Notes under the pieces: generated by a model
Told to the model about the DNA's origin: nothing
Seen by the model: the letters and a program-made list of their open reading frames with translations, nothing else
The model's database searches: none
Position numbers and translations under genes: made by a program
Shown here: one piece after another, positions 18,483 to 30,368 of the stretch
Layout: the number at the start of each line of letters is the position of its first letter
Numbering within the stretch: position 1 is the stretch's first letter
DNA from: Arthrobacter sp. NEB 688
GTDB lineage: Bacteria; Actinomycetota; Actinomycetes; Actinomycetales; Dermatophilaceae
Direction: 5' to 3'
Assembly (NCBI RefSeq): GCF_013201035.1
Contig: NZ_CP053707.1
Span: forward strand, 1 to 64,000
DNA: 64,000 bases

Positions 18483-18562
18483 CCCCTCCCGCGCAAGCCG
18501 GTCCCCGGGAGACGATGGCCCCGGCCGTGTGACATCCGGGGGGCGAGAGGGCATGACGAGGT

Positions 18563-19114
18563 ATGAGCCCGCCGTGGACCCCTGACCGCTTCGAGGAGCT
18601 GTTCCGCTCGAGCGCCCCCGTCGTGCGCCGGTACCTGCGCCGCCACGTCGAGCCGGACGCGGTCGACGACGTGCTCGCCGAGACCTTCGCCCTCGCCTGG
18701 CGCCGGCTGGACCGGGTGCCGGAGGCCCCGCTGCCCTGGCTGCTCGTCGTGGCCCGCAACATGACCCATCGGTACCGACGCAGCCGTCGTCGCGCCGAGG
18801 CGTTGTGGTTCGAGGCGGTCCGCACCGACTGGCACCGCCCGCAGGCCTCCCCGGAGGACGGCGTGCTCCGACGCGACGACGCCCTCGTCGCGTTCGAGCA
18901 GTGCAGCGACCTCGAGCGCGAGGCCCTGCTCCTCATCGCGTGGGACGGCCTCTCGCACACCGACGCCGCCCGCGTCGCGGGATGCTCGACCCGCGCCTTC
19001 ACCGTGCGGCTGAGCCGCGCCCGCGCCCGGTTCGACCGAGCCCTCGCCGCCGAGGAGGCCGCGGACGACCGGTCCGCCACCGCCCGGCTCCTCGCCCTCC
19101 TGGAGCAGCCATGA
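18563..19114 (+). CDS. ECF-type RNA polymerase sigma factor
   Basis: 183 aa, region 2 at about residues 10-75 (FRSSAPVVRRYLRRHVEPDAVDDVLAETFALAWRRLDRVPE) and region 4 at about 112-160 (DLEREALLLIAWDGLSHTDAARVAGCSTRAFTVRLSRARARF). It directs a small stress or surface regulon. The stop codon overlaps the next start (ATGA), so the downstream membrane protein is translated with it and may act as its antagonist. An ATG ten bases upstream is in another frame and closes quickly. Confidence 0.9.
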   Translation: MSPPWTPDRFEELFRSSAPVVRRYLRRHVEPDAVDDVLAETFALAWRRLDRVPEAPLPWLLVVARNMTHRYRRSRRRAEALWFEAVRTDWHRPQASPEDGVLRRDDALVAFEQCSDLEREALLLIAWDGLSHTDAARVAGCSTRAFTVRLSRARARFDRALAAEEAADDRSATARLLALLEQP

Positions 19115-20040
19115 CCCCGACCCCCGCCGATCTCCTGGCCCGCCACGCCCCGGTGCTCGACCCGCCGGACGACCCTGCCCTGGACGCCGTGCTCGCTCGC
19201 TCCCTCACGCAGGACCCCGCGCGTCTCCCGGTCCTCCCTCCCCGGGTCCGACGACGGGTGCTGGTCGGCGCGGCGGTGGCCGCGCTGACCGGCGGGGCCG
19301 TCGCGCTGCCGGCCGTCCTGCGCCGCGACGACGCGGCGGTGCAGGCCCTGCAACGGATCGCCCGGACCGCCGGGTCCCGCCCGGCGACCCCCCTCACCCC
19401 CGGCCGCTTCATGCACCTGGTGACGATCGACAACCCCGACGGCCGGGAGTTCTGGATCACCGGGTCCCCCGGGCGGGACGTCTACCCCCGGCGGCTCGAG
19501 AGCTGGACCGCCGCGGACGGCACGATCTGGCGCCACGACACCGAGAACGACGGCCAGGAGTACTTCTACCGGTTCGACCACCAGGCCGCCGACGGGTCGC
19601 TCTCGGACGTCAGCCCGTCGACGCTGGCCGGCCTGCCGCACGACGGCGAGGAGCTGCTGCGCACCGTGCGGCGCCGCCTCGGGGCGCGCGGGGGTGACGA
19701 GCCGCCCTTCCTCTACCTCGTGGAGGCGGTGCGGGTCGGCTACGCGCCGCCGCCCGTGCAGCGGGCGCTCGTCGACGCCCTGTCGCGGCTCGACGTCAGC
19801 GGCGCCGTGAGCAGCCGCTCCGGCGACGGGCGGCCCTGCCTGCGGGTGTCCTTCACGACCGCCGAGCCCGGCGGACGCATCTCGTACCTGTGCTTCGACG
19901 AGGCGACGGCGGAGTTCGTCGAGTCCGGCGACGTCATCGACGGTCGGACCGTGTTCTCGTCGGTGGTCACCGCGCGCGGCGTCGTCGACGAGGTCCCCGC
20001 GGAGGTCGTCGAGCGCGGGGCCGGCACGCCGCAGGGCTGA
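19111..20040 (+). CDS. membrane-anchored partner of ECF sigma factor (CU044_5270-like)
   Basis: 309 aa. A cytosolic N-terminal stretch of about 45 residues with LARHAPVLDPPDDP is followed by one membrane helix (about 50-68, VLVGAAVAALTGGAVALPAVL). A large extracytoplasmic domain of about 240 residues is rich in charged and aromatic residues. This architecture and the 4-nt overlap with the sigma gene match proteins that accompany ECF factors in actinobacteria. The short cytosolic part could bind sigma, but I see no zinc-binding HxxxCxxC motif, so an anti-sigma role is unproven. Confidence 0.7.
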   Translation: MTPTPADLLARHAPVLDPPDDPALDAVLARSLTQDPARLPVLPPRVRRRVLVGAAVAALTGGAVALPAVLRRDDAAVQALQRIARTAGSRPATPLTPGRFMHLVTIDNPDGREFWITGSPGRDVYPRRLESWTAADGTIWRHDTENDGQEYFYRFDHQAADGSLSDVSPSTLAGLPHDGEELLRTVRRRLGARGGDEPPFLYLVEAVRVGYAPPPVQRALVDALSRLDVSGAVSSRSGDGRPCLRVSFTTAEPGGRISYLCFDEATAEFVESGDVIDGRTVFSSVVTARGVVDEVPAEVVERGAGTPQG

Positions 20041-20055
20041 GCCGCCGGACACGCA

Positions 20056-20101
20056 GGAGCTCCCGCGGCGCACGGGTGTTCGTGCGTGCCGCGGGAGCTC
20101 C
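20056..20101. terminator. bidirectional terminator between sigma operon and sdhB
   Basis: Perfect 14-bp stem ggagctcccgcggc / gccgcgggagctcc with an 18-nt loop that itself pairs partly (gcacg/cgtgc), in the convergent gap of 71 bp. Confidence 0.8.
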
Positions 20102-20111
20102 CGGGAGACCT

Positions 20112-20845
20112 TCAGCCGCGCAGGGCCGCGCGCAGGTCCTTGTTGAGCGTGGAGATGACGTCCTGCGGGATGCCCTTGGGGCAGGCCTGCGAGCAGGCGC
20201 CGACGTTGGTGCAGCCGCCGAAGCCCTCGTCGTCGTGCTGGTCGACCATCGAGACGACCCGGGCCATCCGCTCGGGCTGGCCCTGGGGCAGCTCGGAGAG
20301 GTGGGTGACCTTGGCGCCCATGAAGAGCATCGCCGAGGCGTTCGGGCAGGCCGCGACGCAGGCGCCGCAGCCGATGCACTCGGCCGCCATGAACGCGCGG
20401 TCGGCCGCCGGCTTCGGGACCGGGGTCGCGTGGGCGTCCGGGGCCGCACCGGTGTTGACCGAGACGTAGCCACCGGCCTGGATGATGCGGTCGAAGGCGC
20501 CGCGGTCGACGACGAGGTCCTTGATGACCGGGAAGGCGTTGGCGCGCCACGGCTCGATCGTGATGACCTCGCCGTCCTTGAAGCTGCGCATGTGCAGCTG
20601 GCAGGTCGTCGTCTTCTCGGGGCCGTGGGCCTCGCCGGAGATCATGAGCCCGCACATGCCGCAGATGCCCTCGCGACAGTCGGAGTCGAACGCGATGGGC
20701 TCCTCGCCCTTGGCGTTGAGCTGCTCGTTGAGGACGTCGAGCATCTCGAGGAAGCTCATGTCCGGGCTGATGTCGCTGACCTTGTAGGTCATCAGCTCCC
20801 CCGTGTGCCGGGGCCCGGCCTGGCGCCAGATCTTGAGGGTGAGGT

Positions 20846-20849
<4 letters not shown>
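20112..20849 (-). CDS. sdhB: succinate dehydrogenase iron-sulfur subunit
   Basis: Electron-transfer subunit of respiratory complex II, 245 aa, membrane-peripheral. The [2Fe-2S] ligands are Cys58, 63, 66 and 83 ([10 protein letters not shown]...C). The second domain has [12 protein letters not shown] and [17 protein letters not shown] for the remaining clusters. The GTG start overlaps the sdhA stop as GTGA, giving translational coupling. A downstream ATG (TYKVSDI) would remove about 20 conserved residues. Confidence 0.96.
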
Positions 20850-22846
<1,997 letters not shown>

Positions 22847-22857
22847 CGGTCAGTGCC

Positions 22858-23565
22858 TCACTTGATCAGGCCGAAGGTGATGGACAGGGGCGGGATGAGG
22901 AACCCGACGACGACGACCGCGGCGACGGCGTGGCCGACGAGCTTGGCGCGGCGGTAGGCGTGCGGGGTCGAGGTCCAGCCGAGCGTCTGCTGCGCGCTGA
23001 ACGTCCCGTGCGAGAGGTGGAACGCGAGGGCCACCATCGCGAGCACGTAGATGAGCGTGTTCCACGGGACCTGGAAGCTGGCGACGACGAGCTCGTAGGG
23101 GTTGTTCTGGATCGAGGCGCCCTGCTTGTCGCCGTTGACCGAGAACTTGAGGATCGTGAACTGCAGGAGGTGCCACACGAGGAAGAGCAGGAGGAAGACC
23201 CCGCCCCAGCGCATCCACGCCGTGCGCATCGCGGTCTTCACCGCCGCGTACTTGGTGCGGCGCGCGTTGCCGGCCCGGCTCCACAGCGTGAAGGCCGCGT
23301 ACGCGTGGCCGACGAGGCTGAGGACGAGGACGACGCGGATGACCCAGAGCAGACCGGCGTACGGGAGCATCGGCTCGCCGAGCGTGCGCAGGTGCTCGGC
23401 GTAGGTGTTGAACGACTCCTCACCGCCGAGGGCCTTGAGGTTGCCGTACATGTGCAGGAGCACGTACCCGATGAACACCAGGCCGGTCCCCGCCATGAGG
23501 ATCTTCAGGCCGATGGTGGTGCGCCGGGCCGTCGCTGCAGGTCGCGAGGATGTCTTGGTGGCCAC
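22858..23565 (-). CDS. sdhC: succinate dehydrogenase cytochrome b558 subunit
   Basis: Membrane anchor of the sdhCAB complex, 235 aa with five predicted helices. Heme-ligand candidates include His in [28 protein letters not shown] and [12 protein letters not shown] single anchor gene without sdhD matches the b558-type enzymes. The GTG start lies about 8 nt after TAGGGT, consistent with a leaderless operon promoter. It is the first gene of sdhCAB. Confidence 0.93.
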   Translation of the reverse strand: MATKTSSRPAATARRTTIGLKILMAGTGLVFIGYVLLHMYGNLKALGGEESFNTYAEHLRTLGEPMLPYAGLLWVIRVVLVLSLVGHAYAAFTLWSRAGNARRTKYAAVKTAMRTAWMRWGGVFLLLFLVWHLLQFTILKFSVNGDKQGASIQNNPYELVVASFQVPWNTLIYVLAMVALAFHLSHGTFSAQQTLGWTSTPHAYRRAKLVGHAVAAVVVVGFLIPPLSITFGLIK

Positions 23566-23672
23566 GAAGCGAAACCCTATCCCCGGGTCCCGACGGGATC
23601 GAGGCGTGTCGAGGGTGGGCGGGTGTGAGATGCGCCCGGTTACCCCGACGTAGACCCGGTCGGCGCGGGGTG

Positions 23673-24509
23673 TCAGCCGCGGCGGGCGGCGACGGCGGCG
23701 TCGTAGAGCACGCGCTTCGACAGCCCCGTCGCGGAGGCCACCTCGGCGCACGCGTCCTTGAGCCGCTCGCCGGCGGCGGCCCGCCGGACCACCTCCGCGA
23801 CGGCGTCCTCGAGGGTGGCCGAGGGACCGCTGGCGCCGGCGACGACCACGGTGATCTCGCCGCGGGCGTGCTCCTGCGCCCACTCCGCGAGCTCGGCCAG
23901 CCCGCCGCGGCGGACCTCCTCGTAGGTCTTGGTCAGCTCGCGGCACACCGCGGCCGGCCGGTCGGCGCCGAACGCCTCCGCCATCGCCGTCAGCGCCCGG
24001 GCGAGGCGGTGCGGCGCCTCGAAGAACACGAGGGTGCGCGGCTCGGTGGCCAGGGCCGCGAGGGTGCCGGCCCGCTCGCCCTCCTTGCGCGGCAGGAACC
24101 CCTCGAAGCAGAAGCGGTCGACCGGCAGCCCCGACACCGCGAGCGCCGTGAGGACGGCCGAGGGGCCGGGGACGGCCGTGACGCGGACGCCGGCCTCGAC
24201 GGCGGCGGCGACGAGCCGGTAGCCCGGGTCGGAGACGGACGGCATCCCGGCGTCGGTGACGACGAGGACGCGGGCGCCGGCGACGAGCTCCGGGACGAGG
24301 TCGGCGGCGCGGCCCGACTCGTTGTGCTCGTGGAAGGACAGGACCCGGCCGGTGGGCGCCACGTCGAGCTCGGCGCACAGCCGGCGCAGCCGCCGGGTGT
24401 CCTCGGCCGCGACGACGTCGGCGGTGGCGAGCTCCTCGCGCAGCCGCGGCGCGGCGTCGCGGGGGTCGCCGATCGGGGTGGCCGCGAGGACGAGGACGCC
24501 GGCGCTCAT
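23673..24509 (-). CDS. rsmI: 16S rRNA (cytidine1402-2'-O)-methyltransferase
   Basis: Methylates the ribose of C1402 in the ribosomal P site. 278 aa of the tetrapyrrole-methylase fold: LVLAATPIGDPRDAAPRL at the N-terminus, AEDTRRLRRL, SFHEHNES, VTDAGMPSVSDPGYRLV, PGPSAVLTALAVSGL and FEGFLPRKEGER. These are the diagnostic RsmI segments. It is divergent from the protein mannosyltransferase gene, as in mycobacteria. The ATG at 24509 matches the family N-terminus; an in-frame extension upstream does not. Confidence 0.95.
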   Translation of the reverse strand: MSAGVLVLAATPIGDPRDAAPRLREELATADVVAAEDTRRLRRLCAELDVAPTGRVLSFHEHNESGRAADLVPELVAGARVLVVTDAGMPSVSDPGYRLVAAAVEAGVRVTAVPGPSAVLTALAVSGLPVDRFCFEGFLPRKEGERAGTLAALATEPRTLVFFEAPHRLARALTAMAEAFGADRPAAVCRELTKTYEEVRRGGLAELAEWAQEHARGEITVVVAGASGPSATLEDAVAEVVRRAAAGERLKDACAEVASATGLSKRVLYDAAVAARRG

Positions 24510-24565
24510 CCCGCGAGTCTCGCACGCCTCCCGGGACGCACGGGCCACCCACCTACGATGTGCCG

Positions 24566-26125
24566 GTGACCCGGACCGAGGAGCTGCGCCACCGCCTGCT
24601 CGGGTACCGGCCCACCGACGTCCTCTGGGGATGGCTCGGCCCGGGGCTCATCGCCCTCGTCGGCGGCGTGCTGCGGTTCTGGCGGCTCGACCGGCCGCAG
24701 GCCCTCGTGTTCGACGAGACGTACTACGTCAAGCAGGGCTACTCGATGATCCGCTACGGCGTCGAGATGCGGACCCTGCGCTCGCTGCAGAAGCCGGACG
24801 TGCCCTTCGCGCAGGGCAACCCGGACGTCTTCTCCTCGACCGAGGGCGACTACGTCGTCCACCCGCCGGTCGGCAAGTGGGTCATCGGCGCCGGCGAGTG
24901 GCTGCTCGGCGCCGACAACGGCTGGGGCTGGCGCTTCTCCGTCGCGCTGCTCGGGACGCTGTCGATCCTCGTCGTGGGGCGCGTGGCGCGGCGGATGTTC
25001 GGGTCGACCGCGCTGGGGTGCGTCGCCGCGTTCCTCCTCGCCTTCGAGGGCCTGCACTTCGTCATGTCGCGCACCGGCATCCTCGACGTCATCGTCATGT
25101 TCTTCGCCCTGTGCGCGTTCGGGGCGCTGCTCGTCGACCGCGACCGCAGCCGCGAGGTGCTGGCCACGAAGGTCGGGGCGCTGGCCCGGGGCGAGTGGCC
25201 GCGCGGCGGCGGGCCGTGGCTCGGCTGGCGGCCGTGGCGCTGGGTGGCGGGGGTGTCGCTCGGGCTGTGCACCGGAACGAAGATCTCGGGGCTGTTCTTC
25301 CTCGCGGCCTTCGGGCTCATGACGGTGTGGTGGGACATGGGGGCGCGCCGGGCCGCGGGCGTGCGGCACTGGGCACGCGGGGCGCTGCTCGTCGACGCGC
25401 CGTTCGCGGCGGTGCAGACGGTCGTGACGGCCGCCGCGGTCTACCTCGTGTCGTGGACCGGCTGGTTCGCGACGAGCGTCGGCTACAACCGGCAGTGGGC
25501 GGAGACCAACCCGGGGCAGGGCGTGCAGTGGCTGCCGCCGGCCCTGCGCAGCCTCGTCGACTACCACCGCCAACAGTTCGGCTTCAACACGACGCTGAGC
25601 AGCCCGCACCCGTACCAGTCCAACCCCTGGTCCTGGCTGGTCCAGACGCGGCCGACGTCCTTCTACTACGAGAGCCCGACGCGCGGCGTCGACGGCTGCA
25701 CGGTCGACCAGTGCTCGCAGGCCATCAACCCGATCGGGACGATCTCGCTGTGGTGGCTCGGCATCCTCGCCCTGCTCGTCGTCCTCTGGTGGTGGCTCGT
25801 GCGCCGCGACTGGCGCGCCGGGGCCATCGCGGCGGGGATGGTCGGCGGCTACCTGCCGTGGTTCCTCTTCCAGGACCGGACGATCTTCACCTTCTACGCG
25901 GTCGCGTTCGAGCCGTACGTCGTGCTGGCGGTGACCTTCCTCATCGGGCTGTGGGTGGGGCGGCGCTCCCCCGACCCCGTGCGCTGGCGGACGCGGGTGC
26001 TCGTCGTCGGCGGGTACCTGGCGCTGACCCTCGCCCTGTTCGCGTTCTTCCACCCGGTCTACGTCGCCGACACGATCCCCTACGAGCACTGGCACTGGCG
26101 GATGTGGTTCCCCAGCTGGATCTGA
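24566..26125 (+). CDS. pmt: polyprenol-phosphate-mannose protein O-mannosyltransferase
   Basis: Membrane GT-C enzyme that transfers mannose from polyprenyl-phosphate-mannose to exported proteins. 519 aa, about ten helices. The catalytic Asp-Glu pair is at 50-51 (VFDETYYVKQGYSM), followed by HPPVGKW and the conserved loop HPYQSNPWSWLV. A TACGAT -10 box ends 7 nt before the GTG at 24566, favouring it over the GTG at 24560. Its divergent neighbour is rsmI, the known actinobacterial arrangement. Confidence 0.92.
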   Translation: MTRTEELRHRLLGYRPTDVLWGWLGPGLIALVGGVLRFWRLDRPQALVFDETYYVKQGYSMIRYGVEMRTLRSLQKPDVPFAQGNPDVFSSTEGDYVVHPPVGKWVIGAGEWLLGADNGWGWRFSVALLGTLSILVVGRVARRMFGSTALGCVAAFLLAFEGLHFVMSRTGILDVIVMFFALCAFGALLVDRDRSREVLATKVGALARGEWPRGGGPWLGWRPWRWVAGVSLGLCTGTKISGLFFLAAFGLMTVWWDMGARRAAGVRHWARGALLVDAPFAAVQTVVTAAAVYLVSWTGWFATSVGYNRQWAETNPGQGVQWLPPALRSLVDYHRQQFGFNTTLSSPHPYQSNPWSWLVQTRPTSFYYESPTRGVDGCTVDQCSQAINPIGTISLWWLGILALLVVLWWWLVRRDWRAGAIAAGMVGGYLPWFLFQDRTIFTFYAVAFEPYVVLAVTFLIGLWVGRRSPDPVRWRTRVLVVGGYLALTLALFAFFHPVYVADTIPYEHWHWRMWFPSWI

Positions 26126-26178
26126 CGGCCGCCCCCGGGTGCGGTGGGGCTGTCGGGGGCCCGGCGTAGGTTGCCGTC

Positions 26179-29100
26179 ATGTTCCTCCTCGACGACGACC
26201 AGCGGCTCGTGCTCAGCGCGAGCGACCTGCGCACGGCGTCGCAGTGCGAGTTCGCCCTCGTCGTCGGGCTCGACGTCGTCCGCGGCCTGCGCGAGGGCGT
26301 CGACGACCCCGACGACGCGATGCTGCGCCGCGTCTCGCAGCTCGGCGACCAGCACGAGAACGCCGAGCTGCGGCGCCTGCACGAGCTGTACCGCGGGCGG
26401 GTGCGGCAGCTGCCCGCGCCCCGGCCGCAGAACACCGTGGCCGGGCTGGGCGCCGCGATGGACGCGACGCTCGAGGCGCTGGCCTCCGACGCCGCCGTGC
26501 TGTCGCAGGCGACGCTCTTCGACGGCTCGTTCGTCGGGCGCGCCGACTTCCTCGAGCGCAGCGACGCCGGCTGGGTCGTCAGCGACACCAAGCTCGCCCG
26601 CCACGAGAACGTCCCCGCACTCCTCCAGGTGGCGGCCTACGCGGCGCTGCTCGAGGGGGCGGGGGTGCCGGTGGCACCCGTGGCCCGGCTCGTCCTCGGC
26701 GACGGCGAGGTGCGCGACGTGCCGCTCGGCGACGTCCTGTCCGTCTACCGGGTCCGCCGGGCCCGCCTCGAGCAGTTGCTCACCGACCACCTCGCGGGCG
26801 GCGGGCCGGCGACGTGGGGGGATGCCCGGTGGCTGGCCTGCGGGCGCTGCGCCGCGTGCACCCCCGAGGTCGAGGCGTCGCGCGACCTCCTCCTCGTCGC
26901 CGGGATGCGGGGCCCGACGCGGGCGCGCCTGCACGAGGCGGGCGTCCACACCGTCGAGCAGCTCGCCGCGCGGACCGAGCCCGTGCCCGACGTGCGGCCG
27001 GCCCAGCTCGAGCGGCTCGTCGCCCAGGCGCGGCTCCAGCTGCGCCAGGACGCCGACCCCGCCGGCGCCGTCTCCTACGAGCTCGTCGACACCGAGGCGC
27101 TGCGCCGGATGCCGGCTCCGGACGACGGCGACGTGTTCTTCGACTTCGAGGGCGACCCCCTGTGGCACGAGCGCGGCTCGGGCGACTGGGGGCTGGAGTA
27201 CCTCTTCGGGATGGTGCAGGTCGACACCGGCACACCGAGGTTCGCGACGTTCTGGGCGCACGACCGGGCCGGCGAGAAGCAGGCCCTCGTCGACTTCGTG
27301 ACCCACGTGACCGAGCGGCGGCGGCGCTTCCCCGGGCTGCACGTCTACCACTACGCGCCCTACGAGACCTCGGCCCTGCTGCGGCTCGCGGCACGGCACG
27401 GGGTCTGCGAGGACGAGGTCGACCAGCTCCTGCGCGACGGCGTCTTCGTCGACCTCTACGCGGTCGTCCGGGCCGCCCTGCGGGTGTCGCAGCGCTCGTA
27501 CTCCATCAAGAAGCTCGAGCCGCTCTACATGGAGGCCCGCGAGGAGGACGTCCAGGGCGGCGCGGAGAGCATCGTGGCGTACCACGAGTACGAGCAGGCG
27601 CTCGTCGACGGGCGCACCGAGGAGGCCCGGCGGCGCCTGCAGGACATCGCCGACTACAACGAGAAGGACTGCGAGTCGACGCTCTTCCTGCGCGACTGGC
27701 TGCTCGAGCGGCGCCGCGAGGTCTGGGGTGACGTTCCGACGCCGGCGCCCGAGGAGGTCGAGGAGGCGCCGGTCAGCGAACGGCGGCGCGCGGCCCTCGA
27801 GCTCGAGGCCGCCGTGCGGGCCCACGTCGACGGCGTCGTCGCCGCGGACCGGTCGGCCGAGCAGCAGGGCGTGGCGCTCGTCGGCTCCGCCGTGCTCTTC
27901 CACGCCCGCGAGGACAAGCCGAAGTGGCAGGAGCACTTCGAGCGCCTGCGGCTGCCGATCAGCGAGTGGCGTTCGGCTGACGGCGTGTTCGTCGTCGACG
28001 ACGTCGAGGTGGCCGAGGACTGGCACCGGCCGCCCCGCGCCCGCAAGGCCCGCCGGCGGCTGCGGCTGCACGGGGAGCCGACGCGCAACCTCCCGCTGCC
28101 GGTCGGCGCCAAGGTCTCGGCCGTCTACGCCTCGCCGACGCCCGAGGGGGTGACGGCCGGGGTGCACGACGCGCACGGGGCGAGCGGGTCCGGGCTCACC
28201 GTGGTCGCCACCGAGGACTCGCTCACCGCGTCCGGATGGGTCCGCCAGGTGCTCGAGGTCGAGGAGACCCAGCCCGGCCCGTCACCGCACGACGTCGGCC
28301 CGGTCGCGCTCGTGCCGAACGACCACGTGATGACGGCGAGCATCGACGACGCCCTCGCCGAGGTCGCCGAGCAGGTGCGCCCGGGCGGCCGCCTCCCGGT
28401 CTCGGCCGGGGCCGACCTGCTGCTGCGCCGGGCCCCGCGGCTGCGGGGCGGGGCAGCGCTGCCCGTCGCGCAGGGGCCGGGGGGCTACGTCGACGCCATC
28501 ACCGCGGCGCTGCGCGCGATGGACGACTCCTGCCTCGCGGTCCAGGGCCCCCCGGGCACGGGCAAGACGTACGTCGGGTCCCACGTCATCGCCCGGCTCG
28601 TCGAGCAGGGATGGGCCGTCGGCGTCACCGCCCAGAGCCACGCCGCCGTCGAGAACGTGCTCACGACGCTCGTCGCCACCGCCGGGGTGCCGGCCGAGCA
28701 AGTCGGCAAGGCGGGGGCCCGCACGGCCGACCCGTCGTGGACCGCGCTCGACAAGGCCGACGACCTCGCCCGGTTCGCGGCCGAGCACCGCGCCGCCGGA
28801 CGCGGCTACGTCGTCGGGGGCACGGCCTGGGACCTCACCAACACCAAGCGGGTCGGCCGCGGCGAGCTCGACCTCCTCGTCATCGACGAGGCCGGGCAGT
28901 TCTCGCTCGCCAAGGCACTCGCGGTGTCCGTGGCCGCGCAGCGCCTGCTGCTCCTCGGCGACCCGCAGCAGCTGCCCGGCGTCACGACGGGCGTGCACGC
29001 CGAGCCCGTCGACACCGCGGCGCTCGTCCACCTCGCCGGCGGGGCGTCCGTCCTGCCCGCGGAGCTCGGGTACTTCCTCGCGACGACCTGGCGGATGCAC

Positions 29101-29742
29101 CCCGCCCTCACCGCCTGCGTCTCCGACCTCGCCTACGAGGGCCGGCTGACCTCGAACGCCGCGGTCACGGCCGGGCGGACCCTCGACGGTGTCGAGCCCG
29201 GGCTGCACGTCCGCCTCGTCGAGCACCGGGACAACTCGACGCACTCCCGGGAGGAGGCCGACGCCGTGCTCGACCTCGTCCGCGACCTCCTCGGGCGCGC
29301 GTGGGTCGACCCCGGGGCGCGGGGCCCCGACGGTGCTCCGGCCGGGCCGCGCCCGCTGGGGCAGGGCGACGTCGTCGTCATCACGCCGTACAACGCCCAG
29401 GTCACCCTGCTGCGCCGGACCCTCGACGACGCCGGCCTGCCGGACGTCGCCGTCGGCACGGTCGACCGCTTCCAGGGGCAGGAGGCCGCGGTCGCCGTCC
29501 TCTCGATGGCCGCGTCCTCGCACTCCGACGTCTCGCGCGGAATGGGCTTCCTCCTCGACCGGCACCGGCTCAACGTCGCGGTGTCGCGGGGCCAGCACTC
29601 CGCGTTCGTCGTCCGCTCGCGCGTGCTCACCGACTTCTCGCCGCGCAGCGCCGACGAGCTGGTCGCGCTCGGGGCGTTCCTGCGGCTGTGCGAGGCCGCG
29701 GTCACGACGCGCCAGGTGGGCGCGCGGCAGCCGGTCGGCTGA
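26179..29742 (+). CDS. RecB-like nuclease (TM0106 family) / RNase H-like / SF1 helicase fusion
   Basis: 1187-aa predicted DNA or RNA processing enzyme. Residues 1-240 are a Cas4/RecB-type PD-(D/E)XK domain with GRADFLE and VSDTKLA (D135, K137) and a Cys cluster CGRCAAC near 221. Residues about 310-520 are an exonuclease-like RNase H fold starting FFDFEGDP and ending IADYNEKDCEST. From about 770 a UPF1/Dna2-type helicase has GPPGTGKT (about 790), VIDEAGQFSLA (about 902), GDPQQLPG, TVDRFQGQE and a LNVAVSRG end motif. Such fusions are widespread in actinobacteria; the biological role is unknown, repair or RNA surveillance being plausible. No partner gene is adjacent. Confidence 0.88.
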   Translation: MFLLDDDQRLVLSASDLRTASQCEFALVVGLDVVRGLREGVDDPDDAMLRRVSQLGDQHENAELRRLHELYRGRVRQLPAPRPQNTVAGLGAAMDATLEALASDAAVLSQATLFDGSFVGRADFLERSDAGWVVSDTKLARHENVPALLQVAAYAALLEGAGVPVAPVARLVLGDGEVRDVPLGDVLSVYRVRRARLEQLLTDHLAGGGPATWGDARWLACGRCAACTPEVEASRDLLLVAGMRGPTRARLHEAGVHTVEQLAARTEPVPDVRPAQLERLVAQARLQLRQDADPAGAVSYELVDTEALRRMPAPDDGDVFFDFEGDPLWHERGSGDWGLEYLFGMVQVDTGTPRFATFWAHDRAGEKQALVDFVTHVTERRRRFPGLHVYHYAPYETSALLRLAARHGVCEDEVDQLLRDGVFVDLYAVVRAALRVSQRSYSIKKLEPLYMEAREEDVQGGAESIVAYHEYEQALVDGRTEEARRRLQDIADYNEKDCESTLFLRDWLLERRREVWGDVPTPAPEEVEEAPVSERRRAALELEAAVRAHVDGVVAADRSAEQQGVALVGSAVLFHAREDKPKWQEHFERLRLPISEWRSADGVFVVDDVEVAEDWHRPPRARKARRRLRLHGEPTRNLPLPVGAKVSAVYASPTPEGVTAGVHDAHGASGSGLTVVATEDSLTASGWVRQVLEVEETQPGPSPHDVGPVALVPNDHVMTASIDDALAEVAEQVRPGGRLPVSAGADLLLRRAPRLRGGAALPVAQGPGGYVDAITAALRAMDDSCLAVQGPPGTGKTYVGSHVIARLVEQGWAVGVTAQSHAAVENVLTTLVATAGVPAEQVGKAGARTADPSWTALDKADDLARFAAEHRAAGRGYVVGGTAWDLTNTKRVGRGELDLLVIDEAGQFSLAKALAVSVAAQRLLLLGDPQQLPGVTTGVHAEPVDTAALVHLAGGASVLPAELGYFLATTWRMHPALTACVSDLAYEGRLTSNAAVTAGRTLDGVEPGLHVRLVEHRDNSTHSREEADAVLDLVRDLLGRAWVDPGARGPDGAPAGPRPLGQGDVVVITPYNAQVTLLRRTLDDAGLPDVAVGTVDRFQGQEAAVAVLSMAASSHSDVSRGMGFLLDRHRLNVAVSRGQHSAFVVRSRVLTDFSPRSADELVALGAFLRLCEAAVTTRQVGARQPVG

Positions 29743-29770
29743 CGCGGGCTCGCGGGGCGGGCGCGTCCGG

Positions 29771-30310
29771 CTACTCCCCGGTGCGCCCGTCGATGCACTC
29801 GCGCAGCAGGTCGGCGTGGCCGTTGTGGCGGGCGTACTCCTCGACGAGGTGCACGAGCACGTCGCGCACGGCCATCTCCTCGTCACGCCGGGTCACCGTC
29901 GAGCCGAGGTCCTCGGGGGCGAGGGTGTCGAGCCAGGCGTCGGCGGCCTCGATCTCGCGCTGCCAGGTGGCGAAGGAGTCCTCGACCATCGCGGGGTCGC
30001 CGGTCGCGCTCGTCAGCTCGAAGTCCGGGTCGTCGTGGTCCGCGTAGAGCGGGTCGGGCACCTCGAGCTGCTGGAGGACGTGCCGGAACCAGTACTGCTC
30101 GACGACCGCGAGGTGCCGCACGAGCCCGAGCAGGCTGAGCGAGCTCGGCGGCACCGAGCGCCGGGCCAGCCGCTCGGCGTCCAGCCCCTCGCACTTCAGG
30201 CGCAGGGTGAGCCGGTGGAAGGTCAGGTAGTGGCGCAGCACGGCCAGCTCCTGCACCGGCGTGCCGACGGGACGGGGGTCGGACGCGGGGTCGCTCCACA
30301 TGTCGCTCAT
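29771..30310 (-). CDS. DinB/DUF664 family protein
   Basis: 179-aa four-helix bundle related to DinB/mycothiol-dependent enzymes. Metal-ligand type His residues are in LGLVRHLAVVEQYWFRHVL and in the C-terminal LVHLVEEYARHNGHADLLREC. The C-terminal motif EYARHNGHADLLRE is diagnostic for DUF664. Function unproven; some relatives use mycothiol. ATG at 30310 chosen because the sequence before it is non-conserved in character. Convergent with the nuclease-helicase gene 28 bp away. Confidence 0.88.
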   Translation of the reverse strand: MSDMWSDPASDPRPVGTPVQELAVLRHYLTFHRLTLRLKCEGLDAERLARRSVPPSSLSLLGLVRHLAVVEQYWFRHVLQQLEVPDPLYADHDDPDFELTSATGDPAMVEDSFATWQREIEAADAWLDTLAPEDLGSTVTRRDEEMAVRDVLVHLVEEYARHNGHADLLRECIDGRTGE

Positions 30311-30368
30311 GCCGACCACCCAAGCGGGGCCGGGCCCGCCGGGCAACCGCATTCCCCGCAGACACGAC

